Shown here piece by piece: positions 53,201 through 60,637 of a stretch of 64,000 nt of DNA. Numbering within the stretch: the stretch's first letter is position 1; every line of letters starts with the position of its first letter. The stretch comes from an uncultured Alistipes sp. Lineage in GTDB: Bacteria; Bacteroidota; Bacteroidia; Bacteroidales; UBA932. Where the stretch lies: positions 6,508 through 70,507 of the forward strand of contig UQUJ01000005.1 in the NCBI GenBank assembly GCA_900544195.1. Reading direction: 5' to 3'. Both the position numbers and the translations under genes were made by a program. A model generated the notes under the pieces. That model was not told the DNA's origin, ran no database searches, and saw only the letters and a program-made list of their open reading frames with translations.

Positions 53201-53657
53201 TAATCCTAAGTATTATGTAGGAGGTACCGGACATCCTTATGTGACTGGTGTGTGGCCAGGAGATGCTTGGGTGTTCACAGCGACTGATGGCAATGAGTAT
53301 CCGGCAGGAACGAAGCTTCACATAAAGTATCTCACCCGCTGCTCCGGAACCGGTCAGAAATATTGGAGGCTTGAGTATTGGGACGGCGAGGCATGGCAGC
53401 CGACAGATCCGTTAAAGAAAGAGACGGAATCCGGCAGTTCTGCGGAGTATAATTTTGAGGAGTCTAAAAAAAATGTCACTGTGGACAAAACGTTCACATT
53501 GGCGAAAGCTTGTACGGAGATGCAGTTCAGAATGGTCTGTGTCGTTAACTGGACTCTTGGAAAGAAAGCGCTTGAGGCCCCTAATGGAGGTACATGTCGT
53601 TTGGCCGCAGAGTCTGATGCTGAAGGAACGAGCCCGCTCTTTGAAGTTGTAGAGTAG
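50250..53657 (+). CDS. large BACON-domain surface lipoprotein with two copies of a C-terminal domain
   Basis: An 1135-aa lipoprotein (signal VLPIFGC, Cys23). BACON-like domains lie at about 30-125 (LTFEAIGAEPQSLTIASDEAW), 525-610 and 625-710. Residues 128-240 resemble an OB-like domain (VAKIRDAQVMAVAKTGFVI, then VTAGDIVQLSGKCAVKGGVP). Residues 300-520 are a beta-sandwich. The end holds two related modules of about 170 residues, near 735-930 (GGTGEPYITGAWVGDYWEF, RCSGSGHKYWAMMY, EAPNGGTH) and 945-1130 (GGTGHPYVTGVWPGDAWVF, RCSGTGQKYWRLEY, EAPNGGTC). No catalytic motif is seen. It takes the position of a surface-binding protein, 24 bases after SusD. Confidence 0.82.
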   Translation: MKIVKNIIRLCAVALAVLPIFGCSEEEYVKPSALLSESSLTFEAIGAEPQSLTIASDEAWFIDVDADWITVDPTSGTNTVDVTVSVTDNVANGAMAAPREGTLTIANNRGYSIRTVIYQKGDTYLGVAESTVTEAAAFEDGTVAKIRDAQVMAVAKTGFVIGDGQTNMYVEGERSVTAGDIVQLSGKCAVKGGVPAFVVDGLEVGQNAELRPAEPVVVDGTSTSYPFDKVTYAKVSGTIIGNLLRLSGGVNCKIIDPVESVGATELNVHKVEALCYYVGTFDKQYAFVIFSLKDNGVDDTVGKPLPYSDDFSWLAPYIELANSKLPEASKISDCVGAVTSSADGCANIYTTLKDNGCDVLGELRSRGYTDLNPGFKTIYLQDAYFKFGKTNSQSGLTLPLFKIDGEQDIVVSFRWCSQMQGSGKIDETHMVVAIDGPGTVVTAKGTDGAKISDPLAHSQKQGQMMWQDAMFTIKGATTATAITIRSNEFGSSDDVVKGVFRYYLDDIEVMLAADAVTADIKVEGIENDLITFEGTPAAPVKFNVTSSAAFKVSSSANWLHVENGEGGAGQTNEVTVTCDQSELSVLRKAEITVKSGVSTKKIQVVQSAAGQTLKPFISIAGGNYFNIDATDLSFKVKVQHNVDYTIQIPDEVKWVSVEPIETKGLVEETDLILYTAANVETTPRTATIYLVNVAESLIVPIVVNQGPAAPSGESKISWTFSKDLMGTYKDAFEKNNSLPATKGKGYISWVDLEENVALDVDKKKSKVIGGTGEPYITGAWVGDYWEFAVPGVTASAGAKINFNGVTRCSGSGHKYWAMMYNVGGEWEYVKETKTETETGKNAVYTHILTKKNQTVSETVKLKSAINNQTVKIRFICVANWQCGSAAALEAPNGGTHRWSVPAGTTDGPIITITEPAPALKAKWFFDEDPSKDAYVETFGTLNGTFKNTAGDNGMYVEANGKSVGSGRITFVQVDKTSFPVASDPNPKYYVGGTGHPYVTGVWPGDAWVFTATDGNEYPAGTKLHIKYLTRCSGTGQKYWRLEYWDGEAWQPTDPLKKETESGSSAEYNFEESKKNVTVDKTFTLAKACTEMQFRMVCVVNWTLGKKALEAPNGGTCRLAAESDAEGTSPLFEVVE

Positions 53658-53678
53658 GTTTGTTCGCAAACTCTAATC

Positions 53679-53713
53679 AAAGGCGCTCCCGAATCATCCC
53701 GGGAGCGCCTTTT
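53679..53713 (+). terminator. terminator of the phosphoesterase/SusCD operon
   Basis: AAAGGCGCTCCCG pairs with CGGGAGCGCCTTTT (53700-53713) around a seven-base loop. The A/T flanks let it work on both strands, serving also the convergent nuclease gene. Confidence 0.9.
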
Positions 53714-53794
53714 CTAGTATAGATGAACCGCTGGCAGGTCGGTACACGTATTTCTCCGTGTGCTTGCTAATGAGCGTTCATGGGCGTACGTTCA

Positions 53795-54829
53795 CTACTG
53801 AATAGTTTCGATCTGCTCCTTGGAAAGCTTTGTGTACAACTCAATCTGCTCAATCGGCATGCCACTGGCAAGCAGAGCCTTGGCCACTTCCAGTCTGCCC
53901 TCAACAAGCCCTTCAGCCTTCCCTTCAGCTTTTCCCTTGGCCATCCCCTCGGCCTTTCCTTTGGCCAAACCCTCAGCCATACCTTTAGCCATACCTTTAG
54001 CCATACCTTTAGCCGTCCCGTCAGCAATCCCCTTTGCCTCTCCGTCGGCGTATCCTTTCTCGAAGCCCTTGCGCTCGGCGAATTCCCGCTGCGCCAGAAT
54101 GTCCCACTCGTTCATCTTGTCAATCTCGTATTTAAGTTTCTTCTCCTTGTCGAACGCCGCCACCTCACACGCCTCGGCGAGCCGTCTTGAGATCCCGCCG
54201 GCCTCCTCGATCCATTCGGGGATCCTTTGGAAGCCTTCACTGTTCTTGAATATGTAGAACAGCCTGTCGAACTCCGTCACGCACTCCTCCAGCGTCTTGG
54301 TGAACAGCGTCATCTCCACAAAGATAATACTAATTGTCTGATTCGCAACCATTCCGGTGCGTCTTTCTGTGAACTGCCAGTACGAGATGAAGTGGTCGGT
54401 GTCCCAGAGGGACTCGTCGTCGTGCTTCAGGTGATAGTTCAGGAACGACACCACATAGACCGGACGTAGTCCCTTGTATCGTTCCCCGTCCGACAGTTCA
54501 AGATGGTAGAGCCCCGACGCGTAATAGACGCACCTTTCGAAGAAGTTGTCCTCCTCGGCGGCCTGCATCTCCACAACAAAAGTTCTGCCTGATTTGTCAC
54601 GGCAGACCAGATCCAGCACTGTCTTTTTCCCATAGGGTACATCCCGCCGCTGCTCGCGGTCGGAATATTCGGTGATGTCATCGATTCTGGCCTCTGAGGG
54701 TAGGATCATGTTCAGCACCCCGATTAGGATGTCCTTGTTGTTTTTGTCGGCGAACACCGCCTTGAATCCGACGTCGCTCCTCAGGTTCACGAACGGAGCG
54801 AGTTCCTGTTTCTTTTCATTGAAATACAT
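53795..54829 (-). CDS. Rpn/PDDEXK_2 family nuclease (transposase-like)
   Basis: 344 aa from ATG 54829; the frame extends three codons to a TTG. Residues 1-250 are the PD-(D/E)xK nuclease fold of the Rpn/PDDEXK_2 family: NLRSDVGFKAVF, NKDILIGVLNMIL, catalytic TVLDLVCRDKSG with VVEMQ (the D-x-n-E-x-Q pattern), and RCVYYASGLY. The C-terminal tail repeats AKGMAKGMAKGMAEGL and ends in a short helical region (MPIEQIELYTKLSKEQIETI). Such genes are abundant in Bacteroidales and are linked to recombination; it is a single gene, with no mobile element around it. Confidence 0.88.
   Translation of the reverse strand: MYFNEKKQELAPFVNLRSDVGFKAVFADKNNKDILIGVLNMILPSEARIDDITEYSDREQRRDVPYGKKTVLDLVCRDKSGRTFVVEMQAAEEDNFFERCVYYASGLYHLELSDGERYKGLRPVYVVSFLNYHLKHDDESLWDTDHFISYWQFTERRTGMVANQTISIIFVEMTLFTKTLEECVTEFDRLFYIFKNSEGFQRIPEWIEEAGGISRRLAEACEVAAFDKEKKLKYEIDKMNEWDILAQREFAERKGFEKGYADGEAKGIADGTAKGMAKGMAKGMAEGLAKGKAEGMAKGKAEGKAEGLVEGRLEVAKALLASGMPIEQIELYTKLSKEQIETIQ
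53975..54010 (-). repeat. 12-bp in-frame tandem repeat (x3 exact, more degenerate)
   Basis: AGCCATACCTTT repeats three times exactly, encoding KGMA units; degenerate copies extend to about 53900 and 54045. Unit change keeps the frame. Confidence 0.9.
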
Positions 54830-54831
54830 AT

Positions 54832-54860
54832 GGTTCAAAATTTAAATAAATATTTGAACC
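54832..54860. promoter_or_regulatory. inverted repeat at the nuclease gene start
   Basis: GGTTCAAAATTT (54832-54843) and AAATATTTGAACC (54848-54860) form a hairpin directly before the ATG at 54829. It could hide the ribosome-binding region or bind a repressor. The rest of 54861-55040 is AT-rich with no gene. Confidence 0.5.
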
Positions 54861-55041
54861 GCAATAATATGCACAATAAACGTAAAAAACGAAAAGAAAC
54901 CTATAAGAAATATAAAAAACAGAAATTTATTCGTTAATACCACTAAAGAAACCACTTCGCCACGGCTGGCAAATAACATTTCACATAAACCAAGGATTCT
55001 GAGTTGTTTTGTATGATTGCCCAACTTCCATGATTCAATTG

Positions 55042-55257
55042 GTCACTTCGATATGCTCAGTGACCGGAATCGGCCGACAGCCTGTTTGCGGCACCATCGT
55101 CCCGTCGCCTGTTTGTAGAGCCATCGTCCCGTCGCCGATTCGCAGAACAATTGGCCGGCCTATGATCTTGCCGATCATAGGCCGGTAGCTGGCTTACCGA
55201 ACCATAGGTCCGTAGCTGACTTGCTGAACCATAGGTCGCTGAACTTGTCGAAGTGCC
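55042..55257. repeat. composite repeat bounded by REP-like arms
   Basis: Opposite REP-like arms sit at 55042-55065 and 55234-55257. Between them GCCTGTTTG followed by CCATCGTCCCGTCGCC occurs twice (from about 55080 and 55109), GGCCGGCCTATGATC and GATCATAGGCCGG form a hairpin (about 55152-55182), and GAACCATAGGTC occurs twice (about 55199 and 55226). No coding frame is convincing. Confidence 0.75.
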
Positions 55258-55269
55258 GAAGCAACTGGG

Positions 55270-56994
55270 CTACTTTTTGCTTATAGTCGTCAGGCAGTAA
55301 GGCCCGGAGTAAAGGACGGTGCCATTGCTGAAGAGTTTCTGTAATTCAGGGATTGTTTCCAGTCTTGACGTGCGTGTGATGATTGTCAGAGGCTTGTCGG
55401 AGGCGGAGACCGCTTCCACAAGGCGTTCCGGCTCCTTGCCGTAGTCGGTGATCTGACGGCCGATGTAGGCATCAATGTTCTCTGGCCTGTGGAGGAACAC
55501 TGTCGCCACATCGGTGCCATCCGGAACCTTGGCGCAGATCGCTCCGTAGCCGATGTACGGGTTGATGTCCTTGACCACAGCCGAGGCCGAGAACACGGCG
55601 AGGAACAGGCTGGCTCCAAGAAGCAGAGCGGGAATATTCCAAACCTTTCTTTTAAAGAGGAAGAATGCTCCCAAAGCATTGGACAGCGTCAGCAGTATGA
55701 CACCGTTGATGACCGGGGCTTCGCGGGCGAAAGGATATTCAGCCAAAAGGTCATCCGCTGCCGGAATGTGTGTTGCACCGAGGAGAATGAGTGCCGCGGC
55801 AAACCCGATGACTGTGAATATGATAGAGAATAAACCTACAGATCGGCGCATCCATCCTCTCTCCCCGATGCGGTCAAGCACGATAGGAAACAGATAGACG
55901 CAGAACGGGAAGACCGGCACGAGGTAGATCGGCAGCTTGGAACTGAAGGAGGACAGCATCGCGACTGTGGAGATGATCGTGCAGAGGAAAAGAATCTCTA
56001 AGTCGGAACGGCCCTGTTTTGGGCAATTCGACGCATCTGATGTGTCAGAAATACCGACTTTTGACTGTGCTTGGCCGGGAGTCTCTTCAACACATGTATT
56101 CCGAACCGGCAGCAGCGAGGCGACAAACGTCCCGACCAACAGCAGGCTGTACGGTGCCAGACACCAGATAATAGCCACGAGGTAGAACCAGAACGGTTTG
56201 GCGTGGGTGAAGGCGTTGACGGCCCGCCCGACGGTCTGTTTTACCAAAAGGTTGTTGATGTACTCCGATCCGCCCTCGATCCAGACACAGCCGATCCAAA
56301 GGGCCGCAAGCCCGGCTATGATGCCCCAGGTCTTGAGACCCAAGTACTTGCCGAACCCTTTCCAGTCACGCTTCACGATGAGGAACACGGCGATGGACAG
56401 CGGCGGCATCAGAAGTCCCACCGGCCCCTTGGTGAAAAGGGCGAGGAATATCCACACCGGAAGCAACACGGAATCCGATCTTCGCGCGACTTCTCCGGTA
56501 TACATCCTGTAGAACGTCCAGAGAGCCAGCACGATGAACATACACATCAGCATATCCATCCTCAGCACGATCATAGTCCCGAGGAACATAACGCAGGTCA
56601 GCGTCATTCCGGCCAGAGCCATTCTGTCCATCGCTGACTTGCCTTTCATCACCCACTTGTCCATTATCCCCGTGATGACGAACGCCGGGATCAACGAGAA
56701 CATCGACAACGCAAGGCAGCTGTGATGCCCGAACAACAGTCTGCACAGCATCACGATCCAGAAATAGAGCGGCGGTTTGTCGGCATACGCCAGTCCGTGG
56801 TTGTAGAATGCGAATATATGCCCGTCCGCAAGGACCTCGTTCGCTATGCTGAGATACCTCAACTCGTTGGACGGCGTGAAATCCCTCGTCAGCATCACCG
56901 GGAAAAGGCAGACGAAGGTGAAGGCGAAGACCGTCATCATAGGATGGCGGGTGAATATGTTACCCTTCCCGGTCTGTGGAGTGTTGTTTCTCAT
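55270..56994 (-). CDS. GT39-family lipid-linked glycosyltransferase (ArnT-like)
   Basis: A 574-aa membrane protein with about eleven to thirteen hydrophobic segments. The N-terminal FTPSNELRYLSIANEVLADG and KPPLYFWIVML match the first periplasmic loop of ArnT/PMT_2 enzymes, which transfer a sugar from undecaprenyl phosphate to lipid A or protein. The usual catalytic Asp-Glu pair reads Asn-Glu (SNELRY) here. It overlaps the LAB_N gene by 35 bases. With the adjacent GT2 this makes a sugar-to-lipid A modification set. Confidence 0.85.
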   Translation of the reverse strand: MRNNTPQTGKGNIFTRHPMMTVFAFTFVCLFPVMLTRDFTPSNELRYLSIANEVLADGHIFAFYNHGLAYADKPPLYFWIVMLCRLLFGHHSCLALSMFSLIPAFVITGIMDKWVMKGKSAMDRMALAGMTLTCVMFLGTMIVLRMDMLMCMFIVLALWTFYRMYTGEVARRSDSVLLPVWIFLALFTKGPVGLLMPPLSIAVFLIVKRDWKGFGKYLGLKTWGIIAGLAALWIGCVWIEGGSEYINNLLVKQTVGRAVNAFTHAKPFWFYLVAIIWCLAPYSLLLVGTFVASLLPVRNTCVEETPGQAQSKVGISDTSDASNCPKQGRSDLEILFLCTIISTVAMLSSFSSKLPIYLVPVFPFCVYLFPIVLDRIGERGWMRRSVGLFSIIFTVIGFAAALILLGATHIPAADDLLAEYPFAREAPVINGVILLTLSNALGAFFLFKRKVWNIPALLLGASLFLAVFSASAVVKDINPYIGYGAICAKVPDGTDVATVFLHRPENIDAYIGRQITDYGKEPERLVEAVSASDKPLTIITRTSRLETIPELQKLFSNGTVLYSGPYCLTTISKK

Positions 56995-57634
56995 CTGAAT
57001 ATTCTTTTTTGCCTGATCCCAGGATCAGATTCCTTATGTAAACCACAAACCCGAACATCTGGCCGAGGATCAGTACCGGGTCAAGCCGGATGATGCCGTA
57101 GATGATGATCATCCCGGAACCTACGATGCTGATGATCCAGAATCCCCTCGGAAGCACGGATGTATGCCAGTGGTGTGAGAAGGCAAACTGATAGACGAAC
57201 CGCAGCGTGAACATCAATTGACCGGTTGAGCCGAACACCACAAGCCACACCGGAATGTCGCTGTTGCGGAAGAAGTTCTGTGAATATCCCCGGGCGTCCT
57301 TGAACAGAAGCATGGCGGCTACAAACGGAAGAGCTGCCAGCAGAACTCTTGTGAGGATCTTCATACGGTTCCATATCCCGTTGGCATTCAGGTTCCAAAG
57401 ATAGATGAAGTAGGCGATGAACTGTCCGAGGATGATGGAGAAATCATTCCTCAGGACTCCGTAGATGAACATCAGGCACGCTCCGATCACGCTGAAGATC
57501 CAGTAGGACACCGGGGAGACCGATTCATGTGCCATCTCGGATTTCAGCCATTGGAGCGCTGTCCTCAATCCGAAGAATGTCTGGGCGGTGAAACCCAGGG
57601 TGAAGGTAAGCCAGACGGGGATGTTGTCAAACAT
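56960..57634 (-). CDS. LAB_N (lipid-A-disaccharide synthase N-terminal-like) membrane protein
   Basis: A 224-aa membrane protein made of two copies of the LAB_N domain: GFTAQTFFGLRTALQWLKSEMA, then VSYWIFSVIGACLMFIYGVL, and again GSTGQLMFTLRFVYQFAFSHH, then GFWIISIVGSGMIIIYGIIR. Each repeat has three membrane segments. LAB_N proteins are found with ArnC/ArnT-like glycosyltransferases and may act in undecaprenyl-linked sugar handling. The start is 11 bases after the GT2 stop. Confidence 0.85.
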   Translation of the reverse strand: MFDNIPVWLTFTLGFTAQTFFGLRTALQWLKSEMAHESVSPVSYWIFSVIGACLMFIYGVLRNDFSIILGQFIAYFIYLWNLNANGIWNRMKILTRVLLAALPFVAAMLLFKDARGYSQNFFRNSDIPVWLVVFGSTGQLMFTLRFVYQFAFSHHWHTSVLPRGFWIISIVGSGMIIIYGIIRLDPVLILGQMFGFVVYIRNLILGSGKKEYSDEKQHSTDREG

Positions 57635-57645
57635 ATTCCGGAAGA

Positions 57646-58392
57646 TTAATTTCGCTCATCGTTGACATTGTCCTTCCCCACGGAGTAGTTGATGTACCGT
57701 GGCTTCATCCACCTGTAGGCGAAGCAGTCCGCGAAAGGTCCCCAGAGCCTGTTCCAGAGATGGAACTTGGATGTGCCTGCCGTGCGTGGGAAATGCCTTA
57801 CCGGCACCTGGCCGAAACTTCCGCCTTCCTGAAGCAGGATCAGAGCCGGCAGGAACCTGTGCATTCCCTTGAACATCGGGATCTTCTTGGCCGCGTCAGT
57901 GCGGATGATCTTGAGTGGGCAGCCGGTGTCCTTCGCCCCGTCGTGAGTCATCATATTCCTGAATCCGTTGGCGATTTTGGATTGGATCCGCTTGAACGCC
58001 GTGTCTTTGCGGTTCGCCCTGTAGCCAGTCATCAAGGTGTGTTCCTTCATTCCGTCCAGCAGCAGGTTGAAATCCTCCGGTGTGGTCTGAAGGTCAGCGT
58101 CCATATAGCCGACATATTCAGAGAAGGCATAGTCGAATCCGGCTTTTATCGCGGCGCTGAGTCCGGCGTTCTTTGAGAAGCTGATGTAGAAGATGTCTTT
58201 GTTGCGGGAGCAGACCTCCTGGATCAGTTTGAGGCTGCCATCTTTAGAACCATCGTCCACGAACAGCGCGCAGGTCTTGACCTTGCTGACAGGAATGAAC
58301 TCGGTCATAGCCTTTTCCAGATTGTGGATATTGTCCTCCTCGTTGAAGACAGGCACCACAATGGTTAGAGCATATTCAGATGTCCTGTTCAT
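57646..58392 (-). CDS. GT2 glycosyltransferase (polyprenyl-phosphate sugar synthase, ArnC/DPM1-like)
   Basis: A 248-aa soluble or peripheral GT2 enzyme. LTIVVPVFNEEDNIHNLEKAM is the nucleotide-binding start, LFVDDGSKDGSLKLI follows, and VGYMDADLQTTPEDF contains the metal-binding DAD motif. It would transfer a sugar from a nucleotide sugar to undecaprenyl phosphate on the inner leaflet. It lacks the two C-terminal membrane segments of full ArnC. The gene is nine bases after an ABC permease gene. Confidence 0.88.
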   Translation of the reverse strand: MNRTSEYALTIVVPVFNEEDNIHNLEKAMTEFIPVSKVKTCALFVDDGSKDGSLKLIQEVCSRNKDIFYISFSKNAGLSAAIKAGFDYAFSEYVGYMDADLQTTPEDFNLLLDGMKEHTLMTGYRANRKDTAFKRIQSKIANGFRNMMTHDGAKDTGCPLKIIRTDAAKKIPMFKGMHRFLPALILLQEGGSFGQVPVRHFPRTAGTSKFHLWNRLWGPFADCFAYRWMKPRYINYSVGKDNVNDERN

Positions 58393-58401
58393 ATTTGAAT
58401 A

Positions 58402-59520
58402 TTAACTTGATTTCTTGTAACTGATGATCGCCCAGCTTCCGAACGCGGCCGCGAAGCCGCACAAAGCGAGGAACTGAGGAATCATATCCACAAATTTACT
58501 ACCTTTCAGGTAAACAAGGCGCATCACCTCGATGAAATATTTAAGAGGATTGACGATTGTTATGGCCTGAGCCCAGTCCGGCATACTGCTGACCGGAGTG
58601 AACATCCCTCCCATCAGGAAGAATATCATAATGAAGAAGAATCCCACGAACATCGCCTGCTGGATGGTCGAGGCGTAGTTCGAGATCACGAGTCCCAACC
58701 CGGACACCACAAGAATATATACTCCGGTGAAAAGCATAAGTGTCCAGATGCTGCCGGCCGGGGCTATTCCATAGATGACTTTGGCGAGCAGCAGACTCAA
58801 ACCCATTATCACGATTCCGATGATCCAGAGCGGAATCAGCTTTGCCAGAATGAATTGGAACTTGCCGACCGGAGTGACGTTGATCTGTTCGATGGTGCCG
58901 CTTTCCTTCTCACCCACGATGTTGAGGGCCGGGAAGAAGCCACAGATGATGGTCAGAAGCATCACAATCAGCGCCGGCACCATAAACACCTTGTAGTCAA
59001 GCGACGGATTGAACTTGTAGAGCGGACTCACCGAAAATGAAGGAGTATCCTTACCTGTGGCAGTGACCTTCACCTTTTCTGAATATTTCCGCAGAGCCGT
59101 TGAACCCGAGATCATTGACACCATATAGGACGATCCGAGCGATCCTTTGGTGCCGTTCACGGAGTTGGCGGCGATCTGGATCTGAACGCCCTGTCCGTTT
59201 ACAAGATCCTTCTCGAAATTCTGCGGAATCACGAGTATCATGTCAGCCTCATCGGAATCGACTTTGCGTAAAGCGTCCAGGTAGGAATCCGAGGTTCCGG
59301 AGACGTTGAAATAGGCCGAGCCTCCGATCTCTGCCACAAGCATTTGCGACAGAGGACTATGGTCGTTGTCAACCACATCCACACGGACGTTCTTTATTTC
59401 CTGGTTCGCCGCCCAAGGGAAGACCAGCATCGCCATCAGCGGCAGCGCCACCAGCATCCTCGGGATGATTTTGTTCCGGGACAGCTGCTTGAACTCTTTT
59501 TCTATGAGGAAGGATAGCAT
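58402..59520 (-). CDS. ABC-2 type permease (YhhJ-like), second of the pair
   Basis: A 372-aa permease: one N-terminal membrane segment, a large periplasmic domain (about 45-175), then five or six segments. FPALNIVGEKESGTIEQINVTPVGKFQFILAK is the ABC-2 signature. It forms, with the next permease and ATPase, a pump of the YbhFSR/YhiI type. The start is four bases after the partner's stop. Confidence 0.92.
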   Translation of the reverse strand: MLSFLIEKEFKQLSRNKIIPRMLVALPLMAMLVFPWAANQEIKNVRVDVVDNDHSPLSQMLVAEIGGSAYFNVSGTSDSYLDALRKVDSDEADMILVIPQNFEKDLVNGQGVQIQIAANSVNGTKGSLGSSYMVSMISGSTALRKYSEKVKVTATGKDTPSFSVSPLYKFNPSLDYKVFMVPALIVMLLTIICGFFPALNIVGEKESGTIEQINVTPVGKFQFILAKLIPLWIIGIVIMGLSLLLAKVIYGIAPAGSIWTLMLFTGVYILVVSGLGLVISNYASTIQQAMFVGFFFIMIFFLMGGMFTPVSSMPDWAQAITIVNPLKYFIEVMRLVYLKGSKFVDMIPQFLALCGFAAAFGSWAIISYKKSS

Positions 59521-59524
59521 ATTC

Positions 59525-60631
59525 TTAAGTTAATCTTGTCTTGAAATTCTTGACGCTCAATGCGATGAGTATGAGTGTGATGAGGGACAGCACTCCGATC
59601 TCCGGCAGTGTGTAGCTTAGCGGCGTGCCTTGGATCATGATCATCTTGATCGACTGGATGTACCAGCGCGCGGGGACGATTGTGGAGATCCATTGCAGGA
59701 CGCGCGGCATGCTCTCGATCGGGAATATCAGTCCGGACAGCAGCATCGTCGGCATCATCAACCCCATTCCGGAGGCTATCATCGCAGCCATCTGGGTCTC
59801 GACCATAGTTGAGATCAGAAGCCCCAGACACAGTGTGCAGATCAGGAACAGGATCGAGACCAGAGCCAGCGAGAACAGGCTTCCGGCGATCGGTACTCCC
59901 ATCACGAACACTGCGCAGACAATGATCAGCACCAGATCGAAGATTGACAGCACCAGATACGGAATCGCCTTGGCGATGATGATCATCATCGGGCTTATCG
60001 GGGAGGTGAGCAGCACTTCCATCGAGCCGGTTTCCTTTTCCCGGACAATCGCTACGGCTGTCATCATCGCGCAGATCAGCATCAGAATCAAACCCATAAC
60101 TCCAGGCACGAAATTATAGGCGCTCTTGCCCTGAGGGTTATAGAGCATTCTGATGACCGGGGTGATCGCCGCTCCTGCCATTCCGCTTTTCTCGGCGATC
60201 TCCTGCTGGCAGGTGGCCAGGATGTTGCCGGCGTAGGCCGTGATCATCGAGGCCTGGTTCGGGTCGGTGCCGTCGGCGATCAGCTGCACGGACGCTTCTC
60301 CGTTAAGTACATCGTTCGAGAAGTTGTCGCTGAAGACCATCACAAGGCTGGTCTTGCCTTCCCTGAAGATGTCGTTGATCCTGTCGATGTCTGTGATCCT
60401 TTCGCTGACGTTGAAATATTCACTGGCATTCATCCGTTCGATGATGCGTGTCGTGAGTTCGTCATTTACAGGGTCGAACACGGCCACGGAGGCGTTGCGT
60501 ACCTCAGTGGTGATGGCGAATCCGAACAGCAGAAGCTGCGCGATCGGCATCCCGACTATGATGAGCAGAGTCCACCTGTCTCTAAGGATATGTCGTAACT
60601 CCTTCTGTATGAATGCTAGTAAAGACTTCAT
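59525..60631 (-). CDS. ABC-2 type permease (YbhS/YbhR-like), first of the pair
   Basis: A 368-aa permease with the same layout as its neighbour: one N-terminal segment (LLIIVGMPIAQLLLFGFAI), a periplasmic domain, and a C-terminal membrane domain with VAIVREKETGSMEVLLTSPISP and the final GLIFPIESMPRVLQWISTIVPARWYI. It lies six bases after the ATPase stop. Confidence 0.92.
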   Translation of the reverse strand: MKSLLAFIQKELRHILRDRWTLLIIVGMPIAQLLLFGFAITTEVRNASVAVFDPVNDELTTRIIERMNASEYFNVSERITDIDRINDIFREGKTSLVMVFSDNFSNDVLNGEASVQLIADGTDPNQASMITAYAGNILATCQQEIAEKSGMAGAAITPVIRMLYNPQGKSAYNFVPGVMGLILMLICAMMTAVAIVREKETGSMEVLLTSPISPMMIIIAKAIPYLVLSIFDLVLIIVCAVFVMGVPIAGSLFSLALVSILFLICTLCLGLLISTMVETQMAAMIASGMGLMMPTMLLSGLIFPIESMPRVLQWISTIVPARWYIQSIKMIMIQGTPLSYTLPEIGVLSLITLILIALSVKNFKTRLT

Positions 60632-60637
60632 CTGTTG

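Noticed and set aside
53795..54829. Insertion sequence around the Rpn/PDDEXK gene
   Set aside because: No terminal inverted repeats or target-site duplications are seen around it; the family is commonly chromosomal.
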